Positions 34,315 through 45,693 of a DNA stretch of 64,000 nt are shown piece by piece. The position numbers were made by a program, and so were the translations under genes. The stretch's first letter is position 1, and the number at the start of each line of letters is the position of its first letter. The notes under the pieces were generated by a model, which saw nothing but the letters and a program-made list of their open reading frames with translations, was not told the DNA's origin and searched no databases. The stretch is from Berberis thunbergii (taxonomy: Eukaryota > Streptophyta > Magnoliopsida > Ranunculales > Berberidaceae): positions 186,001 through 250,000 of the forward strand of contig QNQO01000826.1 of NCBI GenBank assembly GCA_003290165.1, in the 5' to 3' direction.

Positions 34315-36651
34315 TTACATCAAACCAAAAGGAAGAGTCGTTCCTTCTACAGAGTCGTAACTTTCCAAACTCAAACTCAAGCTCAAACCCTCACCCAGGT
34401 GTGCTTGTTTTGGAGGTTGAAAGGGTACATTGACATTGCATACACCTTCTCCAACAACATTAAAGTTTGTGTTATCACCCTACAAGGAAATATACACATA
34501 ATTATATAAGTGCCACAATTGAAAATATACATTTAGTTAGTATGAATTAAAGCAAGATTACCTTGGAGGACGAGGTCTTTGTTCTCTTAGCCTTTCCTAT
34601 ACGTATCTCATGTAGGGGTTTCATTCGTTTTGAACCTTTTCGGCCTTCTTTTTTCTTCAAACCTTTCATGTTTCCAATTTGGAGCACACTATTTTCCTTC
34701 AAAGCTTCTTGGGGTGCACTGTCATTGTTCATGATGACCTCTTCATGCAACCTTGTATATTCATCTATAAACCTCTCCATGTTGGCCCGTGTGTCTTTAT
34801 TCAACGAAGCTTGAAATGTCATTCGTAAAAGATATGACTGGATCCTACGAACCCAATCACTTACATTTTCTTCCGTAGTTGAACTCACTTCATTTGATAC
34901 ACGTTTACCTTTCACTCCCCTTGTCCATCTATCCAATAAGTACATTTTCGAAATTTCCATGATATCAAGTAGGCCAAACACTTTCAAAACATGACAACAC
35001 AATATTCCCATTGTCTCAAACTTCATGCAATTACAATTTGCCACATTCAAGCTAGGGTCACAAAACACCTTAAATTCCATCTCCTTTGTATCATGAAAAG
35101 CAACAATGTACTCGTGTTTATTTTGATCTTCCTTTTTTATCAAAGCCATTGATGCAAGATCAAATTCTTCATGGAAAAGTTTGAAAATTGAAGGTGTGTA
35201 GATTTGTGAGGCTTGTTTTAACAAGGGGGATCTAGATAATCCCAATGTAGGCACTTTTTGCCTTGCAAAATATTCAACCTCCAACTCATTATTCCTCTTT
35301 TGCTCTAATACCCTGTCAAAATGTTTGGAAAAACATGAAATGTTCAAGTCGGATTTCAAGTGATCTTTCAAGTCACTATTGAATGATTCACTTAGTTGTG
35401 TACTTCGCATCCCTAAGGTCATTGTGTTTTTCATACAACACTTAGCCCATTTCTCCTTAAAAGCATATATGCGACCCAACCATTTATTCTCTTTCAAGTC
35501 AAAATCATTCAGCATTTTTTGCCAATTGACTTCAAATTCAACTTCATCCAAGTACTCAAACATACACCTTTTAAACTCCTTCAAAAACCCAACATTTTTG
35601 TTCTTCATGTGTCCTCCCAAATGCTTGATTCCATTTTGCATTATGTGCCAAGTGCACAACCCATGATATGTATCTGGCCATCCTGTAGCTAAAGCATTTC
35701 CTATCGCAGCATCTTGGTCAGTGAAGATGGTACGTGGTCTCTTACCACCATGTGCCTTCACAAAAGTTTCAAAAAGCCACAAAAATGACTCAATGGTCTC
35801 ATCGTACAAAAGTGTTGCACCAAGAATCACAATTTTTCTATGATTATTAAATCCAGTGAACACTCCCAAAGGTCTGAACTCTCTATTAGTGCCAAAAGTG
35901 GTATCAAACGTGACCACATCACCAAAGTCCGCATAATCTCCAAGCATTTTAGAATCTGCCCAAAATATATTGGTAACTAAATCATCACTATCAAGCTGAA
36001 ATGACTAATAAAATGAGGCATTTTTTGAGTTTTGTTGCTCAAAATACCGGAGAATACCTCCAAGCTCTCCATTGACCATCTCTTTCTGTCTCATTGATCT
36101 TAGGTAAGTTTTTTGATCTTCTAATAGAAACCCAAGATGACTTCTACCCCCTGCTTCCCTACTCAACAGTTCTTGTGTAGCCTTAGGAGTAACACCTGAG
36201 TCAGAAGCCAATTCAATCGCTAAGGCTTGTGATATGTTTACCTCCCTATGCGACCTTAGCATATGGGTTGTTTCATTGGGCTCCAAATCATGATTGTGCA
36301 CAGTCATAAATTCTTTGACTCTTTATTTGCCAGTCACTCTATCCAAACCCAGTTTGAACATTACTTTGCAGTCAGTTCTAACATCCCATCTTTGTTGAGT
36401 GACAACACCTTTTTGTGGGTGTTTTTCTTTCTTGAGACCATGCTTACAACAAACATACACTGCATTGATAATTCACTTATCTGTTCTACTCTTATTCGAG
36501 TACTCCTTCCAAACTCCAAAGCCCATTTTTTTCCATAATTTTTCCAGTACTCCCAACCACATTCTAATGAATCAAACATCATGCCCACACTCGGATCATC
36601 AACATCCATTACATCCATGCCAACTAACACAAATATTCTGCATAAATACAA
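34315..36651 (-). pseudogene. FAR1-type MULE transposase of MULE A, inactivated
   Basis: The minus-strand reading starts with a FAR1 DNA-binding region (GMMFDSLE near 36580; HNHDLEPNETTHMLRSHR near 36280). The MULE transposase domain follows from about 35925, with DVVTFDTTF, FTDQDAAI and STQLSESFN, the likely DDE residues. A SWIM zinc finger (CNCMKFETMGILCCH) lies near 35020. The frame then runs to a donor at 34561/34560, and a second exon 34479-34315 adds GDNTNFNV...FGLM before TAA. Lesions are a frameshift near 36360, a TAA (TGK-stop-RVKEF) near 36325 and a TAG near 36003. The 466-codon main block from 35947 is intact. Confidence 0.88.
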
Positions 36652-36659
36652 AAAAAAAA

Positions 36660-37025
36660 TATTTAATTTTCAAGTAGCTACATTGTCAAGAATAATCAAC
36701 TATATAAAGTTTTAATGCAATATATAAAGTTTGACTTTGTCACAGCATAAATTTAACATAAAAGTTAAATAAACACACACGTCAAACAAAAATAAGATCC
36801 TTAAACTCCACCTCCAATATTATGTCCTCCTTCATTAAGTTTTCATCCATGACACAGACAAATTAACAATTTGATATTCACAATTTAACATAACTAATTT
36901 CCATCAACCACATTTGATATTCACAATTTGACATGAAAGGTAACACTGAAATTAACAAAACAACTAAAATCGAGTTTGAGGTGAAGATTCGGTGTAGAGA
37001 TAACCTTATGACCCAATGGAAATTG
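36660..37025 (-). other. MULE A interior between transposase and right TIR
   Basis: AT-rich sequence with repeated TTGATATTCACAATTT phrases at about 36868 and 36913. A splice-acceptor-like TTTATGCAG precedes the transposase start, so a 5' untranslated exon probably lies here. Confidence 0.5.
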
Positions 37026-37377
37026 GACCCGGGGGCTCCTGCACGAGGTGTGCTGAAGGGCGTTTCCGACTCTCTTCTTCTTCTTCGCGCTCTGTTTCCC
37101 GCCAAGTTTCTTCGTTTCCCTCTGTCTGTTTGCAAAACATGTTAACCCCCTCTCTGTCTGTTTTCCAAGTGATAAATTTCAACCGTCGGATCTGATCCGA
37201 CGGCAGTAATAGATTTAAAACTGCCAAAAGCCTTTAATTAAAACTACGTTTGAATTTATTCAATATGAGCCGTCGGATGAAATCCAACGGCTCACACTTT
37301 TGCATATTCCCTCTCTCTGTTTTGAAACATTGAGAATGTGATTTTGACACGGATAGCGACAGCGACAGCGACCCCCT
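37026..37377 (+). repeat. Extra internal TIR-like block in MULE A
   Basis: GGACCCGGGGGCTCCTGCAC at 37026 repeats the MULE A terminal sequence in left-end orientation. From about 37177 the sequence GTCGGATCTGATCCGACGGC and the following 110 bases parallel the subterminal part of the right TIR at 37417-37530. The right end is thus partly duplicated, with a second terminus facing outward-left. Confidence 0.75.
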
Positions 37378-37585
37378 CTCTCTGTTTTCAAAATTACATT
37401 ACAAAGGCATAATCTCAGCCGTCGGATCTGATCCAACGGCTGTAACATATTCAAAATCTGCCAACATGTTGCCTTTAATTGCGATTTTGATTCTGTCGAT
37501 ATCAGCCGTTGGATTTCATCCAACGGTTGACAACAGTGCGCAGGACGCGCTCCAGCACACCCCATGCCGGAGCCCCCCTCGGTCC
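37378..37585 (-). repeat. Right TIR of MULE A
   Basis: Reverse complement of the left TIR. It ends CCCCCCTCGGTCC and is followed by the duplicated TGGAGTTCAC. Confidence 0.92.
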
Positions 37586-37631
37586 TGGAGTTCACCCTCT
37601 CCTCCAATTCCAAACCCCAGCAATCTCAGAA

Positions 37632-37874
37632 ATGAACAACAAGAAAGGCTCAAAGGATCGGACAATTAGTAGTCATTTGTTCCTAAAGGCCACTCATAGC
37701 TCGGAGTGCTTAGACAAGGATGTGGTTCTAAGGCGTAATCGACAACGCAAGCGTATCAACAAGTTGAGGAATATGTTAAGCTCATCGTTTCTGGGATGGA
37801 CCTACAACACAGAGAAGCTGTCTGAAGCTGAGCATGAGCAAAGGTGGTTGGACGATGCCTTCTCTGCTCCCTAG
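37632..37874 (+). CDS. Small plant protein of 80 residues, function unknown
   Basis: The ATG at 37632 opens 80 codons ending in TAG. The peptide is basic and polar: an N-terminal NNKKGSKDR, then ECLDKDVVLRRNRQRKRINK, a hydrophobic SSSFLGW, and an acidic end with QRWLDDAFSAP. The pattern of an LDKDVVLRR helix followed by a WLDDAF end looks conserved rather than random, but I cannot name a family. The upstream sequence (CTCTCCTCCAATTCCAAACC) resembles a plant 5' leader. MULE A ends only 46 bases before the ATG, so normal promoter and leader sequence are now about 6.5 kb away. Further exons are possible. Confidence 0.55.
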   Translation: MNNKKGSKDRTISSHLFLKATHSSECLDKDVVLRRNRQRKRINKLRNMLSSSFLGWTYNTEKLSEAEHEQRWLDDAFSAP

Positions 37875-38622
37875 TCTATATCCTGCCACAAAAATGATTC
37901 CACTGCCCAACTCTATATGATATGATATGATGGCGGTGAATTTCAGTAGACTTGACTCGTGGCGGCTGCTATCAAATCAAATGTTCAAACCCTACCCTGC
38001 CGCCGGACGCATTTAATGGTTCTTACAAGTAGTTTAAAAAGAACTTGGGAGGGTGGTGATGTACAATGGATGGGAAGATGAACAGCCAGCATATGATTGG
38101 TGGGATGTAGCTTATATTTTCAGTCTTTTTTTTTTGTCCAAATATGATGATGTAAATATCCCATAATCAGATCCTCGTGTTGTTTATTGTTTTTTTGTCT
38201 CATATCTTAAGATGAAGTTGTTCCATCTTATCTTTAAAGTGTGTTAGAAAAAAAAATTTGTTCTACTTTACTTGCCAAGAGCATAACCTTGCCTTTATTA
38301 ATTTGTTTAGCAGCATTATAATGGCATCCTACAGTGCAAAGCTAATAGAATACGGATCAGATTGAGACAAAAGCTTCTACAAATCGGTATCCGTATACAC
38401 ATACAGTTGGAATCATCAATTGTTAGAATCCACTAACTACTTTCATCAAGGTGCCTACAGCTCGATTACCATTAACACCACTTTGCAAAGATTATCCATT
38501 CACCGTCGATATGATTGAAAACCAATTACATAAATAATAGTCCAGCTCTCCAAATGTTTCAACAAAAAAATTGAAATCCACAGTATAACATCAAATCAAC
38601 TGTAATATCATCCATAGCTCTA
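37875..38622. other. Downstream region of the small gene
   Basis: Probably a 3' untranslated region followed by intergenic AT-rich sequence. It contains ATATGATATGATATGATGG near 37915 and a T-run near 38126. No gene was recognised. Confidence 0.5.
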
Positions 38623-38842
38623 TATTAGGAAAATATATCGTATTGTTAGGAAAATATATTCCATTCTATTTTAGCATATTTGTTAGAATTGTATGGGGTT
38701 AGGAGACTTTCCTATGGCTGGGGATTCATTTCCTTTGTTTAGTAGGTCTCCTATTGTATGGTGGTTTCCTATTGTATTTTGACTACAATATTTATATTGC
38801 TGGAGGATGAATGAAAAAGACACCTTAGCCTTAATCTTGTCA
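38623..38842 (+). repeat. 5' LTR of copia element 2 (220 bp)
   Basis: It runs from TATTAGGAAAATATAT to CTTGTCA, directly before the primer site. It contains two TTAGGAAAATATAT units where the 3' LTR has three. Confidence 0.92.
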
Positions 38843-38855
38843 TGGTATCAGAGCC
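38843..38855 (+). promoter_or_regulatory. Primer binding site of copia 2, initiator Met-tRNA type
   Basis: TGGTATCAGAGCC follows the LTR end without spacing. Confidence 0.92.
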
Positions 38856-38889
38856 TACCTAAAACTTTCTTCTCTCTTGATTGCTTGCT

Positions 38890-41800
38890 ATGGCTGGTGG
38901 AGAAACTTCTCCATCACCGCCTCCAAAGATCGAGGCTAATTCACCATTCTTTCTAGGGTCGCAAGATAGGCCTGGGGATTTTATCACTCCGATTCGCCTC
39001 AAACTCGACAACTTTGATGATTGGTATCACGCAATTCGTGTTGCCCTTACTTCCCGCAGAAAATTTGGTTTCCTTGATGGCTCCATTAAAGACCTGGTTC
39101 CCCCTTGCACGAAGGATGATTGGATTACGATTCACTGCATGCTTGTTTCTTGGCTCATGAACACGATAGACTCTGAGGTAAAATCTATGTTATCAAACTA
39201 TGATGATGCAAAATGATTGTGGGATGATTTTCATGAAAGATTTTATCTTGTCAATGGTCCAAGAATACAACAACTAAAATCTGACATAAATCGATGTGAG
39301 CAGTCCAAGACTATGCCCGTCGCTGTTTATTTCAGCAAATTGACTATGTTGTGGGATGAACTTGATAATCACGAACCCTTAATCTCTTGCAAGTGTGGCA
39401 GGTGTACTTGTGGTGTAGGTAAACAACATGCAGAAAGGCGTGAGGGAGATCGATTACATCAATTCCTGCTAGGTTTGGTTTCTGAATATTATGTCTCCCT
39501 ACGCTCTACTTTCTTGTCTCAAGACCCCTTGCCATCACTAAATAGAGCTTTCCAAACAATAGCCCAAGAGGAAAGAGTTAGGGGGATAACACGTATTAAA
39601 GACGAGGCATTTGAAGTTGTGGGTTTGCGGTACCTATGGACAATGGTTCCAAACCACGCCTTACTCAAGTCGAGAAGGCTGCCCTGGTCTGCTCACACTG
39701 CCACAAGACGGGTCATAACGACACCACCTGCTTTGAGCTGCACGACACTCCAGACTGGTTCATTGAGAAGTATGGGTCTAAAGGTGCGACGAATGGGGAT
39801 CAACATGCGTGACAGACAAGCCACTGCTGCACCACTTGCTGCTGGACGTGGTCGCGGAAACGTCAAGGCCAACAAGGCCACTTCTGACCAAGCCGTGAAC
39901 GCACTGCTAGGTTCTTCGTCGGCTGCACCTCTTCCAAGTTTTTTTGCCGAACAATGGCAGGCTCTCATGGCTGCTTTCGGCACTCCTCACCCTCCCCGTA
40001 ATTGGTTGAATGGTAAGTGGATTATTGGCACTGGGTGCTCCATTCATGTTACGGGAGATTTTTCGTATTTGTCGGATGTAAGAAATGTGACTCCCAGTTC
40101 TTTTGGCCTCCCGGATGGTCAGAACGTTGTTGCCTTGAAGGAAGGACTTGTCAAGCTTACTGACAAAATTATTCTTAACCATGTTCTTTATGTTCCAAAA
40201 TTAAATTGTAATTTAATTTCGGCTTCACAATTGAGTGATGATATAAACTGTGAATTCATAACTAACTCCGACTTGTGTGCTATCCAGGACCGACACACGA
40301 GGGAGGTGATTGGAACGGGTGACAGAAGAGATGAACTATACTACTTAAGGGAGAAGACAAAAGTGAAAGCAGTTTCAGTTGCTCCTTCAACTTCTTTGGA
40401 GCTATGGCATCAAAGATTGGGGCATCCTTCCGATAAAGTGGTGAAGTTGCTTCCTTTTTTTAGCAATTCTAGTGGTAACTTGAATAAAGCATGTGAAGTT
40501 TGTCATCGTGCTAAACATTCTAGGGATAGTTTTCAGTTAAGTGACAATAAATCTACTCGCATTTTCGAGTTAGTCCATTGTGATTTGTGGGAGCCATATG
40601 ATACACCCTTGTCTTGTGGGGCTCGCTATTTTTTTGACACCAGTGGATGACTTCTCTCGCGCTGTGTGGATCTATCTGTTAGTTGATAACGGAAGTTTTT
40701 AAAATGTTTATGTCATTTATAGCTATGACTGATAGACAATTTTCTCAGAAATTGAATATTGTTCATAGTGATAATGGTACTGAATTTAATTGCCTAAAGG
40801 ATTATTTTTTGTCAATGGAATTCTGTTTCAAACTTCTTGTGTGGAGACTCCTCAACAAAATGGTCGGGCAGAAAGGAAACATAAACACATTTTGAATGTT
40901 GTTCGTTCACTTTGATTTCAGGGTGGTCTACCAATTTATTTTTGGGAGGAATGTGCCCTTGTCGCTGCTCATATAATCAATCGGACACCTTCTAGTATTA
41001 TTGGCAATAAAACTCCATATAATGTCTTGTTTGGTAGTCCGCCTTCCTTTAGTGAATTGAGTGTTTTTGGTTCTCTGTGCTTCGCTCATAATCAAAAGGC
41101 GAAGGGTGATAAGTTTGCCAGTAGGAGTCGTAAATGTGTCTTTGTGGGATATCTGTTTGGCAAGAAGGGTTGGTATTTGTTTGATTTGAACAAGCAAGAT
41201 TTTTTTGTGTCTAGGGATGTAAAGTTTTATGAGAATGTGTTCCCATATCTTGATGTTGAGGTTACCAATTTTGCTCCTCGCAATGACATTCATGGTGATC
41301 TGGATGAAGGGGTGGCTGTGAATTTTAAAGATTTTTTAAAACATGGTGAGGAGGTGCAGCAAGTACGACCTACCACGCCCAGGTGTGCTCCAGACCAGCA
41401 GCCGCAGGCCACCACACAGTCCACACCTAGAACTGCATCTGACCAGCAGTCGCGAGCCACACCAAGCCCTCCATCACGCTGTTGAAGCTTGTGCTCACTA
41501 CACCGCCGCCAACTGCTTTGCCTACACCTTCTCATACGGATGATTCCGGGGAGGCAGTGTCGAAAGATGCTCCGCCAAGCGAGCATTTAGGTCGTGGTTT
41601 TTGGGAAAAGTATTCTTCAGTTAAGCTACGTGACTTTGTTACACACACTACAGTGAAGAAAAATAGTCCATCCTTCACTTCACCTGCTTCTACATCTTCA
41701 CCTCCCTCAGGTACGCCTTATCCTATAGCACATTATGTTAGTTGTGACAGTTTTTCTGTGAAACACCGAAATTTTATTGCAGCTATTACAGCTGGAAAAG

Positions 41801-43331
41801 AGCCACAATCTTTTAAGGAGGCTGTAAAATATGCAGGGTGGCGCGCCACTATGCAAGAAGAGATGCGGGCCTTGGAAGACAATGAGACATGGACTATGGA
41901 ACCGTTACCTTCAGGGAAGAAGGCTCTTGGTAGTCAATGGTTGCATAAGATAAAGTACAAATCTGATGATAGTATTGAGCGATTGAAGGCTCGTTTAGTT
42001 GTTTTCGGTAATCATCAAACCGAATGGATAGATTATGACGAGACATTTGCTCCGGTGGCAAAGATGACGATTGTTCGTGCATTCCTTGCGATTGCGGTTT
42101 CTAAAAATTGGGAGTTGCATCAGATGGATGTACACAATGCTTTCCTGCACGGGGATCTAGATGAGGAGTTCTATATGAAACTCCCTCCTGGCTTTACATC
42201 TGATGAACCTGGTTTGGTATGTCGGTTGCGTAAATCTCTATATGGATTGAAACAGGCTCCTATATGTTGGTTTGCTAAGCTCGTGTCAGCTTTAAAAGGG
42301 TATGGTTTTTTACAGTCTTATTCTGATTATTCCCTTTTTACTTATAAGAAGGGGTCTGTTCAAATTAATGTGCTCGTATATGTTGATGATTTAATACTCT
42401 CTGGGAATGATTCTGCTGTTTTGACTTTGTTTAAAAGCTACCTTGGCTCCTGTTTTCATCTGAAGGACCTAGGGATTCTTAAATACTTCATTGGTATTGA
42501 GGTTGCCCGCAGCTGTGCAGGGTTGTTTCTTTGTTAACGTAAATATGCACTTGATATTATTTCAGAGGTGGGTCTCTTGGGTTCGAAGCTTGTTATGTCT
42601 CCGATCGAACAAAACCATCAACTGGTGCTTGCCACGGGCTCTCTTCTCTCGGATCCTGAGTCTTATCGGCATCTGGTGGGGCGTTTGGTTTATTTGGCGG
42701 TCACATGTCCTGATTTGACGTACTCGGTTCATGTGCTATCTCAGTTTATGCAACAACCGCAACAGGAGCATTGGGATGCTGCATTGCGCGTTGTCCACTA
42801 TTTGAAAGGTACTCCGGGTTACGGTATTCTACTGCACTCGGATAGTGACTTGTCTTTGCAAGGTTGGTGTGATTCTGATTAGGCTGCCCTATTACTCGGC
42901 GGTCCCTGTCGGGGTGGTTGGTGTTTTTGGGCCATTCTCTGATTGCTTGGAAAACTAAGAAGCAACATACGGTTTCGCATTCTTCAGTTGAGGCGGAATA
43001 TCGTTCTATGGCAGCAATAACTTGTGAGTTGAAATGGTTGAAAGGTTTATTATTGAGTTTGGGGGTACTTCATCCCAAGTCCGTTCCACTCTTTTGTGAT
43101 AGTCAGTCTGTCATACACATTGCGCAGAATCCTGTATTTCATGAACGTACGAAGCATATTGAGGTTGATTGTCACTTCGTTCGTGATGCCATTCAGGATG
43201 GTCTTATTGCTCCTTCTTATGTGCCGAAGACTGATCAGCTGGCCGACATATTCACAAAGGCTTTGGGCAAATCGCAGTTCGATTATCTCCTTGGCAAGTT
43301 GGGCATTTTTAACCCTCATGCTCCAACTTGA
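38890..43331 (+). pseudogene. Copia 2 gag-pol polyprotein, multiple stops
   Basis: The ATG at 38890 begins a copia N-terminal and gag region (DNFDDWYHAIRVALTSR). A TGA at 39214, where Trp is expected, splits it. A CKCGRCTCG cluster lies near 39390. Protease reads WIIGTGCS at about 40018, so the catalytic Asp of DTG is Gly. The GAG-pre-integrase block (LWHQRLGHPS, CEVCHRAKH) lies near 40400-40510. The integrase core is frameshifted near 40640 and 40830 (HSDNGTEF visible at about 40767). RT is intact in one stretch, 41482-42537, with HQMDVHNAFLHGDL and the YVDDL box near 42378. A TAA follows at 42535. RNase H (42568-43331) has SVEAEYRSMA, FCDSQSVIHI and ADIFTKAL, with a TAG at 42880. No active product is expected. 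Confidence 0.92.
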
Positions 43332-43338
43332 GGGGGGG
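43331..43338 (+). promoter_or_regulatory. Polypurine tract of copia 2
   Basis: AGGGGGGG directly precedes the 3' LTR. Confidence 0.85.
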
Positions 43339-43595
43339 TATTAGGAAAATATATCCTATTGTTAGGAAAATATATTCCATTGTTAGGAAAATATATTCCA
43401 TTCTATTTAGCATATTTGTTAGAGTTGTATGGGGTAAGAAGTTGTATGGGGTTAGGAGACTTTCCTATGGCTGGGGATTTGTTTCCTTTGTTTGGTAGGT
43501 CTCCTATTGTATGGTGGTTTTCTATTGTATTTTGACTACAGTATTTATATTACTGGAGGATGAATGAAAAAGACAATTTGGCGTTAATCTTGTCA
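43339..43595 (+). repeat. 3' LTR of copia element 2 (257 bp)
   Basis: It matches the 5' LTR but has an added TTAGGAAAATATATTCCATTG unit near 43382 and a short duplicated GTTGTATGGGGT near 43423-43440, which account for its extra length. Confidence 0.92.
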
Positions 43596-43686
43596 CTCTG
43601 CAACCAGTTCTAGAGAGCGAGGGAGCCAGAGGGCTTATGTGCAACAATTGGAGCCGTCGGCTCAAGTGGATGGACTTTAAAACACA

Positions 43687-44016
43687 TTATATTACAAATA
43701 ATGTTATTTCAAATACTCTGACACTCTTCATCTCCAAAAGCTCTCTGGCACTCTTCGAGCCTGCCACGTGGGAGCGGCGAGCCAGGGTGTAGAGGTGGTG
43801 GGAGATGTTGGTGTTCAAGGAAGAAGTGATGATGGGGCAGGATGTGTAGAGACGGTGGTAGGAGGATTTGGGTGGTGGGGTGGCTGTGGTGTAAAGGAGG
43901 TTGGTGGCGATAGCGGTGATGGTGTAGAAGGTGAAAGTCGTGGTGGTTTTGGTTTTGATTGTGGGTTTGGGTTTGGTTTTGAGTAGGAGGAGGGTTGATT
44001 GAAGAAGAGTGGACAT
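43687..44016 (-). pseudogene. Captured coding fragment in the left arm of element C
   Basis: A 109-codon minus-strand ORF begins MSTLLQSTLLLLKTKPKP and is rich in Ser, Thr and basic residues with almost no acids in the first 60 residues, like a plastid transit peptide. A plus-strand ORF at 45375-45569 in the other arm begins MSTLLRSVLLPL and is its diverged mirror copy, out of frame after about 15 codons. The shared YHxLYxSCPxITSS stretch, read in the right frame of each arm, suggests a common captured exon. The source gene is not recognised. Confidence 0.5.
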
Positions 44017-44045
44017 GGTGGTTGTTGATTGAATGATTTGGTTAT

Positions 44046-45344
44046 GGAGACTTACAGCAACATGGTTTATAGAGATGGTAGTGCCGGATAATTAATTTTG
44101 GCTTAGCTACTAACTATAATTCCAATCTCAATCTGTTGGATTTTCTTTGAGAAATTTCTAAAGTTTGAAGTTGTTAACCACTTTCATTAAGTCTCAGAAC
44201 AGTTCAGAATTGATGTGTTGCCTGATGTTACCATTCTACCTATATGCTTGAACGCTTACGAAATTATACACTTCATCAACTATCAGAAATTAGAGCACCA
44301 GTGAGCTTTCAAGTAATCAAAGCATAATGTATACAACAATAGTATTATTTTAATTTCTAAAGTGAAGTGATCCTTTTTTTTCCAATTTGTACACTCATGC
44401 CTATTGCCCCATGTCTTCCTAACTGAAGAATATGCTACTCAAATTAAGATAAATGTTGAGTTTTCATACAAAGAGTTGCATAAATAACATCAAAAATGTT
44501 AGGAAATCAGGTTTTTGCAATCATGTTTTGCAACCAGGACGGTGTGTCATGATCTTGAAAGAATGATGAAATCTCCAAATATTTTATGTGTATCTCGAGA
44601 TTGTAAAAAACTCCTCTAATGATGCCGCATCATCCTGATTGCAAAACATATTTACAAAACCTGATTTTCTAGGCTCACTCAAATAACATTCTCAAGAGAT
44701 TGCAATTGTCATATTCCCCATCCTTCACATAATTGGATAGAGTATAATGGTCTAGCCAACATTAAATGGAAGTTCAGGAATTAGTGTAGGGGGCTGTATT
44801 CATCTTGAAGGCGTGAAATTATGCCAAAGAGGTAAACTTCAACCCCAGAAAACTAAGCCAAGGAGTTGTATTCATCTCTAGTCTCTACCCAAATCTATGA
44901 AATTGGAAAACTTGTAGATGATGAAATTGACCTGACCCCTTGTAGTTGGTGGTTGAAACTAAATGGAGTGAAACAGTGATGCGAAGCTAAAGAAATGGAA
45001 CTTTCACAAGTCATTAGATTCTCTGGCCAGTAGCGGACCCTCCAAAGAAACAAAATATATGACATCCTTGCTAATCTGATCAACAAAATAAGATTTGATG
45101 TAATATTCAAGTGTCTTAACATTATCCCAAATCATAAATGGACTCCAAATTTTTACTTTAAACTATTGATTGATTTTAAGAGAAGATGAAACCAAACAAA
45201 ACTCATTGATATTGTAATCAGTGGTAGCTACACCTGTCAGTTTGCATGTCTCATTCACTCACTCACTCACTCTCTTGCATTCTCCCTCTGGATGATAATT
45301 GATAAATCCCCAAACCTCATTCTTTCTTTCTATCTAATCACCTA
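44046..45344. other. Interior of element C
   Basis: Non-coding AT-rich sequence holding one small foldback MITE (listed separately). Confidence 0.5.
44497..44675. mobile_element. Foldback MITE (about 180 bp)
   Basis: The left arm TAGGAAATCAGGTTTTTGCA... and the reverse complement of the right arm TAGAAAATCAGGTTTTGTAA... match over about 55 bases, including TGTTTTGCAA and a CAGGA block. The spacer is about 70 bases. It is nested in element C. Confidence 0.8.
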
Positions 45345-45374
45345 AGCCACCAAATCATTCAATCAACAACCACC

Positions 45375-45569
45375 ATGTCCACTCTTCTTCGATCAGTTCT
45401 CCTACCACTGCCTCTACAAATCCTGCCCCGTCATCACCTCCTCCTCCAACACCACCTCTACACCTTGGCTTGCCCCCCACGTGGCAGGCTCCGAAGAGTG
45501 CCAGAGAGTTTTTGCTTGAGATTTTGGAGAGGAATAGTGCCAGAGTGTTTGACTCAGTATTTGAAATAA
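45375..45569 (+). pseudogene. Mirror copy of the captured fragment in the right arm of element C
   Basis: Begins MSTLLRSVLLPL. It is homologous in DNA to the minus-strand fragment of the left arm, but small indels have shifted the frame. It is preceded by ATCAACAACCACC, also present in inverted form on the left. Confidence 0.5.
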
Positions 45570-45693
45570 TATTATTTGCAATATAATGTGTTTTAAAGTC
45601 CATCCACTTGAGCCGTTAGATAATTTTGACGGCTCCAATTGTTGCACATAAGGGGCACCAGTGCATTGTGCGCATGAGCTCCCCCACGGATCC

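Larger units (their letters stand above)
31127..37585. mobile_element. Mutator-like element A (MULE) with long TIRs and captured host exons
   Basis: TIRs of about 210 bases begin GGACCGAGGGGGGCTCC on the left and end in its complement on the right. TGGAGTTCAC stands at both edges (31117-31126 and 37586-37595), fitting the 9-10 bp Mutator duplication. The element carries a FAR1-type MULE transposase pseudogene on - and, on +, exons derived from two unrelated host genes. It is thus both a coding MULE and a Pack-MULE. Confidence 0.93.
38623..43595 (+). mobile_element. Ty1/copia LTR retrotransposon 2, full length, decayed
   Basis: Complete order: 5' LTR, primer site, gag, protease, integrase, RT, RNase H, polypurine tract, 3' LTR. 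The flanks CTCTA (38618-38622) and CTCTG (43596-43600) give a 4-of-5 target duplication. LTRs are short (220 and 257 bp), fitting Ale/Retrofit-like copia elements. Confidence 0.93.
43606..45693. mobile_element. Mutator-like inverted-repeat element C (about 2 kb)
   Basis: The left arm (about 43630-44045) and right arm (about 45345-45665) are inverted copies with several indels. Shared blocks include ATGTGCAACAATTGGAGCCG and TGCCACGTGGG. The right terminus, read outward-in, is GGATCCGTGGGGGAGCTCAT, resembling the start of the MULE A TIR. The left terminus is shorter and abuts copia 2. GAGAGCGAG on the left and AAGGGCGAG on the right may be a decayed 9-bp duplication. No transposase is present. 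Confidence 0.7.

Noticed and set aside
36933..37227. Arg/Glu-rich ORFs on both strands near the right end of MULE A
   Set aside because: They fall in TIR-like, purine/pyrimidine-biased sequence and have no conserved counterpart.
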